Assembly (NCBI RefSeq): GCF_050003625.1
Contig: NC_134398.1
Span: forward strand, 83,763,983 to 83,827,982
Source of the DNA: Haematobia irritans
Lineage: Eukaryota > Arthropoda > Insecta > Diptera > Muscidae
Length of the DNA: 64,000 bases
Direction of reading: 5' to 3'
The notes beneath the pieces were generated by a model. That model worked only from the letters and a program-made list of their open reading frames with translations, was not told where the DNA came from and ran no database searches. Position 1 is the first letter of the stretch. Each line of letters begins with the position of its first letter. Below are positions 13,681 to 26,600 of the stretch, piece by piece. The translations under genes and the position numbers were made by a program.

Positions 13681-14162
13681 CACCCAAAGAAATTTGTTAG
13701 TAGGGACAGCAGAAAAGTCTGCTAAAACAGCAGAAAGTTTGCTGAAAAAGGGACAGCAGACACTGTTTGCTGAAATATCAAACATTTCCTGCTATTTTTG
13801 AAGCTCGATTACACTAAAACATGTTTTATTTTGGCTAAAACAAAAAAAAAACTTAACTTAGGAGCTATCCTAACATAATTAACACAATATTTTATGAATA
13901 TCTATAGTATTTGACCAAAAATCTGAATATTTATCGAATTGAGGCATAACAGCAAACAAAATGTTTGCTGATGGTATTTAGGAGCTTGTAAGTATATTAC
14001 AGTGCAAAAATATACCAAAAACTACTTTTGGTTCTTAAATAGGCTTTGGGGAAAATGTTATAACCTAAAAATTTTATAAATTGTTGTTCATTACGCCCTG
14101 AAGTACAAAAATATAACAGCAGACATCGACTGCAGTTTTTAGCAGACTTTTTTCTATGAGTG
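13681..14162. mobile_element. Family I MITE, copy 1 (about 480 bp)
   Basis: The left end CACCCAAAGAAATTTGTTAG is inverted, imperfectly, to the right end AGACTTTTTTCTATGAGTG. The interior is rich in CAGCAGA and TTTGCTG motifs. A related end, CACTCATAGAAAAAAGTCTG, occurs at 58539. It sits inside gypsy gag sequence. No coding capacity. The target duplication is not clear. Confidence 0.7.
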
Positions 14163-14386
14163 TATTACTCAACCACTCATCAAAACAGTAATAACAACAC
14201 CAGAAATAGTAACAACACTAATAACTTTAGGATACAAGGATACAACCAATTTCCTAGAGACAAAAACTATTATCAAAATCGATATAATAACCAAAATAAC
14301 CAAGCACAAATTGCTCCAGAACCAATGGAAGTAAATTCTGCAGAAAATTTTCAACAGAGAGCCTCAACGGCAAACTTCCATATATA

Positions 14387-14829
14387 GCAATTAAAACAAA
14401 ATTAGGCTTCTTAAAATTCATTATCGATACAGGAGCATCCAACTCCATAATTAACCCGGGTTTATGTCATCCAAAATGGCAAATACCATGTGAAACCATA
14501 AATATAAAAACACTTCTACACCATATACAAATAAAAGAAAAAGTATCGGTTCCAATATTCAAAGAGTTAGGTGAAAACCTAGATGAAAAGATAGAATTCT
14601 TAGTTTGTAAATTCCACCATAAATACGACGGTTTGATAGGAAATAATATTTTACAGAAGCTTAAAGCTACAATAAGCTTCAGCGATAATATGCTAATCGT
14701 TGGAGAGAATAGAATCCCACTTCACTATTTGAACGAAAAAGCGGAATACTGTTTTGAAAAAATTGGTATACACGAAGTCACTTTGCCAGTTAACCAAAAA
14801 GAAGGATTAGTGTATAATCCTCAAACATG
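14387..14829 (+). pseudogene. Aspartic protease of the gypsy remnant
   Basis: Retroviral-type protease that would cleave the Gag-Pol polyprotein. In the plus-strand frame, FIIDTGASNSIINPG carries the catalytic Asp-Thr-Gly-Ala. The downstream YDGLIGNNILQKLKA matches the conserved Leu-Ile-Gly flap region of gypsy proteases. The frame passes through the junction with the Family N insertion at 14830, where it is lost. A stop near 14385 separates it from gag. Confidence 0.75.
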
Positions 14830-16205
14830 CACCCAGAAAAAAGTGCCTTCGAAACTGAAGGAAAAAATTTTCATCAATATAGTTTATCCATTTTATTTCC
14901 ATTAAGGTAAATTTTTGTGAGAAATAATAAATAAGAATAAGGCATGGAATTTTACTCATACTGTTTTCTTCGCTGGGTATAAGAATTTACTACTGAACAA
15001 GAAAATTTTATTCACCGATAACAAAGCATTCGTAAAAATAAACAAAATCCGAACTAAAACCAAGTTTCCTCAAAATTAGTAAAATTTCTTAGAAAATGAT
15101 AATTGCGACTTCCTTTATAATAGAAAGTTTTTCATACATACGAACAACACTTGGCATAGAAAAATATTTTTGTTCATTCGTACTAAGAAGTATGCAATCC
15201 TTTCAAAACTTAAGGAAACACACTTGTTAGAATATAGGAAATTTTCCTAAATTTCTATTGTCTACCTGTAATCGATACCTGTCATCGTAATCGATGTGTT
15301 TGCGCGTGGGTGTAATCGATATATTTGCGCGTCGGTTGTTTTTTTAGTTGGAATCGCGTTGTTTTGGTATACGGAGAGATTGTAAAAAAATAATATGGTA
15401 AAATAATATAATAAATAACAAATAAAATATATAAAATATTTGTTATTTTAAATTAGTGAGAAAATTTTTCGTTTTTTAAATAAATCTATCAATGTTCGTG
15501 ATAGTGTATAAAGAAAGAAAACACCAGCAGAATAACAACCCTTTCATTTGTCTTCATTTTGGAATCTTCAATTATCAGGTAATATTCAGTGACGCTAACC
15601 TTTTGCAACAAAAATGTTTTATGATTTTTTATATTTGTAGGTATTGGAATAGTAAAAGGAGGACAAAATCGTTAGGCAGCAACTTATTAAATGTGAAAAG
15701 TACAAGAAGAAGAAAAAGTGCGTTTTACAGTTGATAATATCACACGGAAATTGGAAATAGTGGAATAATAAACTAATATTTCAAAGAGATTCGATGCTGT
15801 TGACTCTTAATAAATATATTCAATATAATAATAAAACATGTCTTTTATTGAAGATAAAATTGCTTATAGAAATAAATAAAATTGTATTTAAAAACGAAGG
15901 TAAGCAGTTCTAATTATGAAGTAAAAGTTTTACCACAAATGTGTAAGATTTGTCGAAATGAATGAAAAAATTTCAATAAAATCATTCCATATATGAATTC
16001 AAATTAGTTAAATGTTTTCATTCTGTAGTATAGTGGTATATAAATATAGGAAAATGTTAACTAATATATGGAATGCATTATTCCTAATTTCTACGAAAAT
16101 CACATCCTTCAAACAAATAAAAATGTCTTTGGCGCTATACGAAGTTCAACTTTCTTCACAATGAGTTCATTTTAACTTAAAGAAGGGGTCACTTTTTTCT
16201 GGGTG
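14830..16205. mobile_element. Family N insertion with short inverted ends (1376 bp)
   Basis: Starts CACCCAGAAAAAAGTG and ends CACTTTTTTCTGGGTG, a perfect 16-bp inverted terminal repeat. It lies between protease and reverse transcriptase of the gypsy remnant. The interior is AT-rich, without a significant ORF. The ends resemble those of Family I. A target duplication could not be fixed. Confidence 0.75.
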
Positions 16206-17872
16206 TGTATAGGTAATGGAGACATCGAGATAATAGGAGTTTATTTTGCGGATAACCATGAAATAAACGCCCTAGTAAAAGTAAATGGAGATTTAAATAA
16301 ACCATTTAATTTAGACGTTCCGCTAGTAACAGAAGTTACAGAAGAGAATTTCTATATCCAAGATATTGATGACGAAACCCAAACCCCGAATAAACCAATA
16401 ATGGATCAAATTCGAATATCTCATCTAAATGAGGAAGAAAAACGGAAACTCCTATCAATAATCAGAAAATACAGCAGTACTTTTTACACTGATGAAACTG
16501 ACCTCTCATTCACTAATGCCATCAAACATGAGATAAGAACAACCGATAATGTTCCAATTTCTACAAAAACGTATAGATATCCCTACATACATAAGCAAGA
16601 AATTCAGAAACAGATAAAAGAAATGCTAGACAAAAAATTATAAGAAATAGTCATTCACCTTATTCAGCACCAGTCTGGATAGTACCGAAAAAGTTAGATG
16701 CGAGTGGGAAAAAGAAATGGAGACTCGTTATTGACTACAGAAAATTGAACGAGGTGACTATAGACGATAAATACCCCATTCCCAACATAGATGAAATATT
16801 AGAAAAATTGGGACGTTGTCAATACTTTGCCACTTTAGATTTAGCGAAAGGTTTCCACCAAATCGAAATTCACGAAAAAGACTTTCCCAAAACAGCATTT
16901 AGTGTAGAAGGCGGTCATTACGAGTTCCTTCGTATGCCCTTTGGCTTAAAGACAGCGCCTGCTACTTTTCAGAGATTAATGAACAACGTATTAGGAGATT
17001 TCATCAACAAGATATGTCTAGTATATCTAGATGATATCATTATATTCTCTACTTCGTTACAGGAACATATAGAATCACTAACTAAAATTTTCCAACGACT
17101 AAAAGAAGTCAACTTGAAAATTCAGCTTGACAAAAGCGAATTTTTGAAAAGAGAAACCAATTTTCTGGGACATACTGTGACCGAAAACGGTATTAAACCT
17201 AATCCGGATAAAATAATATGTGTTCAAAAATTTCCAATTCCTACTACTCCCAAAGAAATTAAACAATTTCTAGGATTAACTGGATTTTATAGAAAATTTA
17301 TAAAAGATTACTCAAAAATCGCAAGGCCGATGACTAAATATTTAAAAAAGGATTCACGTATTAATCCTGAAGATCAGGAATATAAGGAAAGTTTCGAAAC
17401 CTTAAAGAGACTATTGGTAAACTCGCCAGTAGTAGCGTATCCCGACTTCAATAAAAAATGTACATTACAAACAGATGCCAGCAACTTCGCACTAGGAGCG
17501 GTTCTATCACAAGATGGACATCCTATTTGCTATGCGAATCGTACTCTTAACGACCATGAACAAAATTACAGTACTATCGAAAAGGAATTATTAGACATCG
17601 TATGGGCCACACAACAATTAAGACCGTACTTATTCGGTAGACGATTTTTGATCGAAACAGATCATAGACCCCTGACATGGTTATTTTCAATTAAAGAACC
17701 TAACTCAAAATTAGTAAGATGGAAGCTAAGATTACAGGAATACGATTATGAAATAAAGTATAAAAAAGGAGTTTTAAACGGTAATGCTGATGCACTCCCA
17801 AGAGCAAACATATTAATCAACGAGAACCTAGATATACCAGAAAATCAAGTTATTTCAGAAATACACCTTTAA
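16206..17872 (+). pseudogene. Reverse transcriptase and RNase H of the gypsy remnant
   Basis: The pol frame resumes with GDIEIIGVYFADNHE. The RT start (HEIRTTDNVPISTKTYRYPY) ends at a frameshift near 16640. From about 16650 the second frame reads [57 protein letters not shown] and the active site [10 protein letters not shown]. RNase H follows ([38 protein letters not shown]) up to [12 protein letters not shown] stop at 17870 precedes the integrase. Catalytic residues look intact, so damage is limited to the frameshift and stop. It is closest in style to the 17.6/297 group. Confidence 0.9.
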
Positions 17873-19282
17873 ATTTTTATCGCAGACAAATTGTATTAAA
17901 TAAAATTACATCTGGATCACTCAAAATATAAACTGAACAAATATTCAAAAACTACAGGAAAATAATATCGGCAAAACATTTTGATGAAGATACTTTAAAG
18001 ACTTTGGTTAAAAATCATTTTAACCCAGAAAAAGTTAATGCAATTTATATCAACGATGAAAACGTTTTCGAGCAACTACGTGAAGTTATAAACAAATACT
18101 TCGGAGACAATGAAAACTTCAAAATTACAAGATGTAAGACAGTCCTACAAGATATCACTGATGAAAATGAACTTTCCGAAAGAATAGAAAGGGAGCATTC
18201 TAAAAATAACCACAGAGGAATAAATTAACATTTCGCTCAATTGAACACAAATATATATCACCCAAACTTGAAGTTACGCATTAACAAATTCATCAACAAT
18301 TGCGACATATGCAACAAGGAAAAATACGATAGAAATCCGAATAAACAGCAGTTCAAAATAACAGAGACTCCCGAAGCCCCAGGAGAAATTATTCACGCTG
18401 ATGTATTCTATTCTATCAATAAAACTTTATTTAGAAATTTTGATTTTATTCGATCTTTCTTTTATCCAATAGAAAATAATTAATCAAGCTTGAGATCATT
18501 TTTTGTATGTATTGGTTTCTTTATTTTTCAATATTTCGCAATTACATTGAATTGCTTCATCAGGAGTCGATCTACAATAAAAGTGGTAATTTTACATGTC
18601 ATGATTAAAAATTATCAAATCACTTTTATTGTAGATCGACTCCTGATGAAGCAATTCAATGTAATTGCGAAATATTGAAAAATAAAGAAACCAATACATA
18701 CAAAAAACGATCTCAAGCTTGATTAATTATTTTCTATTGAATAAAACTTTATTTTTAACTTTTATTGACAAGTTTTCCAAACATGCCCAAGCTATTAAAA
18801 TTAGAAACAGATCTTGGATTGAGTTCAAAATAGCACTCACACAATACATTTCTACAATAGGTAATATCAAGAAACTTATGGTCGATAACGAACTTGGCTT
18901 CAAAGCGTTACCACTCTTGACATTCGTAAGGGAACAAGGTATCGATATCCATTATACGTCAAATAATAATCACACTTCCAACTCCGATATCGAAAGACTT
19001 CACAACACAATAAACGAGCATATACGAATATTAAAAAATGATCCAAATAAGGACACAGAGTCTTTTGAAGAAAAACTTTATAGAATAATGATATATTATA
19101 ATAACACAATCCATTCTACTACAGGTAAAAAACCAATTGATTTAAAAAACGGCAAAATAAGTCAAGACGAATACCCCTCAATAAGAGAAAAAATAATCAA
19201 AGTAAAAGAAAAAATCATAGAAAAACTTAATAAAAATAGAGAAAATGTTGAAATACAAACCGGTCAAGTCTATATAAAATAA
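17873..19282 (+). pseudogene. Integrase of the gypsy remnant, split by a foldback element
   Basis: The zinc-binding domain has HSKNNHRGIN and CDICNKEKYDRNP (His-His-Cys-Cys), with stops near 18226. The catalytic core starts with IIHADVFYS (first Asp) and is interrupted at 18433-18739. Past the insertion, FLTFIDKFSKHAQAI, MVDNELGF (second Asp) and SDIERLHNTINEH (Glu) complete the D,D-35-E triad. The frame ends at 19280. Integrase would insert the element DNA into the genome. No chromodomain or env follows. Confidence 0.85.
18433..18739. mobile_element. Foldback element: two 118-bp arms, 37-bp spacer, 15-bp target duplication
   Basis: 18467-18584 and 18622-18739 are inverted copies of each other with one mismatch noted (near 18495), separated by 37 bp. 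The whole insertion is flanked by AATAAAACTTTATTT at 18418-18432 and again at 18740-18754, inside the integrase coding sequence. A 34-bp stretch lies only on the left side (18433-18466). The transcript would fold into a long, near-perfect hairpin. The right arm contains CCTGATGAAGCAATT...AATTGCGAAATATTG. Confidence 0.9.
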
Positions 19283-19429
19283 TTTCTTGGATCTTTTCCA
19301 TGCACTATTTGGCAAGATTTGATCAAAATATAATCATCTTCATAAATATATTTGTACTTTTAATTTAGTGTTTTCGTGAAAAAACCGAACATAGTACTCA
19401 CCTTAAGGTGGGTATTAAGTTCGAGTTTA

Positions 19430-19690
19430 AGCCTAGTACTAAGATCACGTTTTCGCACGAAAAACTATTATACTCCATATAAAAAACGTTAGCGCGGAAT
19501 AAATGCGAAATCTTTGTTTTGAGCATTTTCAAACACATACTTATACAACCCTGGATTTTTCGCACGAAAAAATAGGCAGGTATATTATTTCGCATATATA
19601 AGTTAACATCCCTGGGCATCCCTTGACACCCTATTTACGGAGATACATGAAGATATTCGTTTTTCGCAAAAACGAACTTAGTACTAGGCA
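19430..19690 (+). mobile_element. Family D MITE, copy 1
   Basis: 261 bp. Starts AGCCTAGTACTAAGATCACG and ends CTTAGTACTAGGCA (inverted). TTA is on both sides (19427-19429 and 19691-19693), the TWA-type target of PIF/Harbinger MITEs. Inserted in Family E. Confidence 0.8.
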
Positions 19691-19752
19691 TTAGCCGCTA
19701 AAATCGTCATTTTTTCACGATTACTTTTCTTTAGTAATCCATTTTAATGCTC

Positions 19753-19984
19753 TTTACAGACTATCAGTTATTCCGGACGGAATGGCGGTGTTTGTAAAGA
19801 ATCTTACAATGCGTCGGATCGATACGACTTGTCGGCGATGACTAAATAATCGGTAAATGCGTTATCGATCCCATAAATATGCAGCAGTATCGATTATGCA
19901 TTCGGACTTAACTTATAGTGTGCACAATATATGGGATATGTTCGACATGAGCACTGTCGTCCGGAATAACTGATAGTCTGTAAA
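19753..19984. mobile_element. Family F MITE, copy 2 (232 bp)
   Basis: Same ends and length as 13369-13600. Flanks are GCTC and GCTA, so a 4-bp duplication is imperfect here. It sits in the centre of the Family E copy. Confidence 0.82.
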
Positions 19985-20077
19985 GCTATTAGGCTATTCC
20001 CCATCAAGTTGTAATAAAATTTGCAACAAATGTGTACAATTTTATGCCTTTTTTTTACAGATTAAGTTTTCACTTTA

Positions 20078-20333
20078 TGCTTAGTAATAAGTTCGTTTCT
20101 GCGAAAAACGGATATCTTCATCTATCTCCGTAAATAGGATTTCAAACCCAGGGATGTAAACTTATTTATGCGAAATAATATGCCTGCCAATTTTTTCGTG
20201 CGAAAAATCCAGGGTTGTATAAATATGCCTTTGAAAATGCTCAAAACAAAGATTTCGCATTTATTCCTCGCTAACGTTTTTTGTATGGAGTATAACAGTT
20301 TTTCGCGGGAAAACGTGATCTTAGTACTAGGCT
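20078..20333 (-). mobile_element. Family D MITE, copy 2 (inverted)
   Basis: 256 bp. It is the reverse complement of the 19430-19690 copy with scattered differences. Flanks read TTA and TAA, consistent with a TWA target. Confidence 0.8.
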
Positions 20334-20341
20334 TAAAGGTG

Positions 20342-20345
<4 letters not shown>

Positions 20346-20374
<29 letters not shown>
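20346..20374. repeat. Short (TA)n tract
   Basis: About 29 bp of TA dinucleotides at the junction of Family E and Family J. Confidence 0.9.
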
Positions 20375-21762
<1,388 letters not shown>

Positions 21763-21775
21763 CCTCCCCTCTTAA
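21763..21775 (-). other. Polypurine tract of the errantivirus
   Basis: On the minus strand AAGAGGGGAGG immediately precedes the LTR start AGTTAACACC, the position from which plus-strand DNA synthesis is primed. Confidence 0.75.
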
Positions 21776-21793
21776 ATACAATCGTCCCGATTG

Positions 21794-23648
21794 TCAAAAC
21801 CGATGAATATTGTAAATGCTTGATGTTTTTAGGTCTCTGGTTGTTGGTTTTATTTCGGTATTATCAACTTCATTTTTTATATTCTCAGCTTGGGGTTTCG
21901 TCTCTTGTTGCCTCGCTGTTGGTAAGTTGCGAAACTTCCTCCATATTGCGACTGCAGTTATGGTTATAGTCCAGAATAATGCGAAAATGCTGGCACCAAG
22001 TGAAGTAAAATTTTTGTTTTCCAGAGAACTCAGCCATTTCGTGTTTTTAACATGCAGTTCTTTAAGAAATTCGAGGGATATTACTTCTTCTATATTTCTC
22101 TCTGATCCTCTTTGTTGCAGGAATGCTGGGAGGGGTTTATTACCAGTGATTTCCTTTGATGAATATTGTTTACCATTTATTTCAATAGTTACGTTACAAT
22201 GCCTTATCAGAAATGTTCCGTTGAGCGCTATTTGCTCTTCATTTGCAGTGATTGTGCCTTCGTATTTGTTTAGGAATATTATATCCGACCCAACTTCTTC
22301 GATTGCTGGTACGTGTTCATTGTTCACCTGAGTGCAGTTCCCTACTCTGTTTCTAAATAACTTAGCTACACAATAATCATCCTTTAATTCTATTAGGTTA
22401 TCTTCTTTACATATTGTTAAATCATAATATTTTTTACATTGGTTTTTTATTCCGAATAATTGGTTCTGACATTCGAGTATATTATCATGTTCGATCTTAT
22501 CTATCACATTTCCATATTTTATAGCTTTAAGGCCGGTATGCACCTCTAGCGAAATTTTCGGTAGCAAAAATTTATTTAAGTCTACAACAAAAAAACAGGG
22601 CTGTGTACACAAATTTTAAACCAGCTAATCACTTTTAAAAATTGTTAATATATGTTCCAAATATTCCTCAAATAAATTGTTTATTATTTACAGACCTTTT
22701 AAAACTTTTACGCACACAATGATTATAATAAATTAAATGTTTGCTGCCAAAATATGCTTTTGACAACCCTGTTATTTTCATTAGAGGTGCGTACCAGCTT
22801 ACGAAATTGAACGCTACCGAAAATTTCGTTAGCATAAATAGCAATGCATTTCTTATGGGAATGAAATTTTTCGCTAGAGGTGCATACCGGCCTTTAACTA
22901 AAAATGTTTTACATGCATCTTTTAGGGTAATGGGTATGCTTAGAATGTACAAAATTTCTTTTTTGTTAGTTAAAATTTTTACTGATGCAAATGATAAAAG
23001 TTCTTCTATATTATAGACAGGAATATCATAGATCAAAAGTACTTTATTAATTTCTTCTATTTCTGTTTTTGATAGAATGAATGTATTTACAATGTCGGCC
23101 TTTGCCCATTGCATCGCGAATTCTATATTTCTTAATTCTTTTTCTATAAATACTAAGTTTCTTTCAATTTTATTAGCAATACCATCATTCCAACCCTCTT
23201 TCTCAGATTTTATTATTTTATTGGAAATATTTGAGATCTCTGCTATTCTGTCTGAAATTAGTCTGTTTATAACAAGTTGTCTATTGTTGTTTTCTAGGAT
23301 GTTATCCATTTTTTGTTTTAGAATCTCGAAATCATGTCTGTCAGGCGTGCCTGCAATCCATTTCCAGGCACTACCGATAAAATCAATTGATCTTTGTGTC
23401 CTATGGGGGTTGAGTCGATTTAACATATCAAATATATCTTTTATCTGCTGACTTATAAACGGACGGAGCGGATGATTAATGGTAACATTATTGTCGAAAA
23501 GGTATTTTAAGTCTAGGGTAATATTTCTATATCTTGTCACGTCAATTGAGTGGATAATTTTGAACGTACCGCTTTGCTTGCGAGCCAATCCATTTTGTAT
23601 CGTCAGTAGCCTGGCGTTCGAATAGTCTAAGATACTGAAGTCTGCCAA
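21794..23648 (-). pseudogene. env (fusion glycoprotein type) split by a MITE
   Basis: Envelope protein of insect errantiviruses, related to baculovirus F proteins and responsible for membrane fusion. The N-terminal part (23648 down to 22893) has a basic site followed by SIDFIGSAWKWIAGTPD, which I read as the furin-type cleavage site and fusion peptide, then a long helical region. A 362-bp MITE (22531-22892) interrupts it. The C-terminal part (22530 down to 21794) has a Cys-rich segment, a transmembrane segment (IFALFWTITITAVAIW) and a basic cytoplasmic tail. I saw no other certain lesion. As it stands the gene cannot give a full-length protein. Splicing of env mRNA is assumed from the family, not seen. 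Confidence 0.85.
22531..22892. mobile_element. 362-bp MITE inside env
   Basis: Perfect inverted ends beginning GGCCGGTATGCACCTCTAGC, plus a subterminal partial repeat (AGAGGTGCGTACCAGC near 22793). TTTAA is on both sides (22526-22530 and 22893-22897). Non-coding. It inserted after the errantivirus arrived, so it is younger than the provirus. Confidence 0.9.
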
Positions 23649-23679
23649 AGTTTGTCCAATTAATAACCTGTAAGATTAG

Positions 23680-26600
23680 TAAAGATTTCAATTACGGATA
23701 TGACTTTTATGGATAACCCTACCGCTTTCGGTCAGTATCGTAGTGTTACGATTTTCTTTCACGATTTCTTCTGCAAAACGATTGCTCAATTTCGTACCTA
23801 ACCGCTTGTTTTTCTTAACGTAAACTACCTGTCCGGGAATATAAGTTTTAGCTGGTTGTTTATTCTTATTATGATATTCTAAGTCCTTTGCTTGTTTCCG
23901 TTCCAGTCATTGTATGGTGTCCCGTCTAACTTCCTCTATGTCTTGTGGAGAAAAGTCCACCGTTCGTCCAAAATAAAGGTCGACCGGTTTCCTGTTTATC
24001 GTGGAATGAACAGTGTGATTATATTCATTCACTGATCTCTCCAGGAGTTCTTCGAAATTCTTAGAAGTTCCGTCACATTTCAGACACCGCATGATCTCAG
24101 CTAGAGTTGAGTGAAACGTTCCACTTGACCGTTTATTTCACTCTTATAGGATGGGGTTGTAAAAACTTCTATTCCCATCTCGTCCTTCATCATAAAGAGC
24201 AATGATGCGGAGTTTAATGAGGGTTCGTTATCCATAACCACTAACTTTGGTACTCCGTATGCAAACAGTAATTCCCTGAGGGGTTTTCTGATTGACTCGG
24301 TCGATCTACCACTCAGTATTCGCACCATAGCGTATTTTGAGAACTTATCTAGCGAGGTTAATATAAGTTTTTTATCGGTTGAAAAAATGTCTAAGTGAAT
24401 GATGTGGCCGGGATATTTGGGAATTGGAGTCTCGCCCAATCGAGGTTCGTTAGGGTGCCTCTCATATTTACTCTTTTTACAGACTGAACACAACTTAGTG
24501 ACTCTTTTAATTTTATTAGTCATGCCTGGGAAATAATATTTCTCCAGGATTTGGATTTTGTTTTCCTTATCATTTCGATGTGCCCTGTTGTGAGTTTCGA
24601 TAATTATATTCTCTTGATCGTTCTCGGATATGATATCCTCCACGATCATTTGAGTAAACCGACATTTATATTGAATGAAATTTTCCGGGTATATTTCTTG
24701 AATGAGTCCCATAACGTTTTCAGGCGTCTTAATTCCGTTGATGACTGATGGATTCAAATATCTTTTCAGAATATTGAGTAGTTTCTGTCCAGTATAACGA
24801 GGTTCAGTTATAATATGTCTATGAAATCCTGGGAAAATAATCTTAAATTGGTATGATGAGGTTTCGCCCATATTTAAGACAATTTGATTCCTAAACACAT
24901 TAATAGGGGTTTCTACGCTAGGTATGAGATTCTCGGATGAGATCTCTGCACTGTGCTGCGTAGGTGTCAGTGAATTGACTTGTGTCATTCTTGATAGCGC
25001 ATCTGCCACTATGTTTTGCTTTCCTGGCTTATATCGCAATTCGTAATTGTACTCCTCTAGAATGCACTTCCATCTCTTCATTTTCGAGTTAGTATTTTTA
25101 TTACTCAATGCATAAGTCAAGGGTTGATGATCGGTGTAGATAATCACCTTCCTTGTTCCGTATAAGTAATTTTTTAGGGATATCAAGGCCCATATTATGG
25201 CCAGCATTTCCCTTTCATTCGTCGCATAAATCTCTTCGGACCTTCCCAACGTTCTAGAGATAAAAGCTATTGGTTTCCCTTTTTGGCTTAGGACCGCTCC
25301 TAACGCCACGTTTGATGCGTCGGTCGTTAGTTCGAATTCCTCCTCGAAATTGGGGTACGATAGTAGAACGTCTTGAGATATTAGAGCATTCCGAAGTTCG
25401 TTAAACGATTTTACGGCATTTTCATCCAAGGTCACCGGTATTTGGCTAGAAGCATTTTTCGAAATTCGTCCTTCCTCTCCTCTGAGCAATTGTGTTAGAG
25501 GTTTTGCTATATCGGCATAGCCTCTTACGAATCGTCTATAGTAGCCGGACAGTCCAAGAAAGAAACGAAGCTCCTTAAGTGTCTTCGGGATGGCGCATTT
25601 TGTAATTGCCTCAACCTACTTCGGGTTGGTCCTGATGCCATCCTTTGATACGACGAATCCTAAGAACTCTACCTCATTTCTGAAAAACGAACATTTTTCA
25701 AGTTGTATTTTCATATTGGAATCTTCGAGTATTCTGAACACCTCGTCGATGTGTCTAATATGAGATGCTTCGTCCTTGCTGAAAATTATGATATCATCAA
25801 CGTATACGAAGCAGAATTTCCCAATACAGTTCCTAAGAATATCATCCAGCGTTCGTTGGAATATTGCCGGAGCATTCTTTAAGCCGAACGGTAGCCTGTT
25901 GAATTCATATTTACCATTATTTATGGAAAAGGCAGTTTTTTGTTTATCCTGCTCTCTAAGTGGAATCTGGTGGAATCCACTTTTTAAATCTATAACGGTA
26001 AAGTACTGGTTTCCTCCCAGGTTGGATAAAACTTCCGTAACCTCGGGAATAGGATACTTATCGGGTATCGTAACGGAATTAAGTTTTCGAAAGTCAACCA
26101 CGAGTCTGTACTTCCTATTACCAGAGCTATCCTCCTTCTTCGGCACTATCCATATTGGAGAGTTGTAGGGAGATCTCGAGGGCCTTATTATACCATCACG
26201 CAAAAGGCGGTTGATCTCTGTCTCGACAACTTCTTTTAAAGCCATTGGGTAGGGGTAACTCTTCGCATAAATAGGTGACTCGTTAGTAGTCCTTATCTCA
26301 CCTACCACGACGCTGGTGTATGCCAATTTTTCATCTGGGTCCGAAAAGAGATTGCGATGTCGATGAGCAATACTCTGTAACGACCTCTTTTGTGTCTCTG
26401 ACGCGTGGTCGGCTAGTAGTTGTAAATTATTGACATTTCTGGATATCCGCTGCTTAATAGCGACTTTCTTACCATTTTTCATCACAAAGAAGTCTTCTGC
26501 CGTGTGAATGACCACTGACAGTTCCTTCATACTGTCATTACCTAGTATTGCATCGAATGACTTTAAGCCAGGTAATAAGAAAAATTTAATAGGATTTTCG

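Larger units (their letters stand above)
13279..14386 (+). pseudogene. gag C-terminal part of the gypsy remnant (interrupted)
   Basis: Three fragments. 13279-13368 reads MDILFESGYEKMGKDG, similar to the end of the structured part of errantivirus gag. 13605-13680 is a polar Asn/Ser/Arg-rich stretch with one stop. 14163-14386 is Asn/Gln-rich, ending QAQIAPEPMEVNSAENF. The PEPMEVN motif parallels PEPMDVD in the intact gag at 26806-28140, which supports the assignment. Two small inverted-repeat elements separate the fragments. Gag would form the particle core. Confidence 0.65.
13270..19282 (+). mobile_element. Decayed 17.6/297-type gypsy (errantivirus-like) element, internally interrupted
   Basis: In order on the plus strand: end of gag, protease, reverse transcriptase, RNase H and integrase, each recognisable but broken. 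Insertions at 13369-13600, 13681-14162, 14830-16205 and 18433-18739 split the coding sequence. Once they are set aside, the same frame order resumes on each side. No LTR, primer-binding site or env was found at either end. The copy is therefore truncated as well as interrupted. Confidence 0.85.
19385..20345. repeat. Family E inverted-repeat element carrying Family D (twice) and Family F insertions
   Basis: A host repeat with ends like AGGTGGGTATTAAGTTCGAG (left) and the inverse near 20336-20345. It can be followed around the insertions by comparison with the less interrupted copy at 35655-36124. Shared internal strings include CACGATTACTTTTCTTTA and CCCCATCAAGTTGTAATAAA. Two Family D copies lie near its two ends in opposite orientation and a Family F copy lies in the middle. 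The 960-bp block is therefore close to a giant palindrome. Confidence 0.7.

Noticed and set aside
22668..22860. Coding extension of env through the MITE
   Set aside because: The frame enters the MITE by chance. The perfect inverted ends and TTTAA duplication show that it is inserted DNA.
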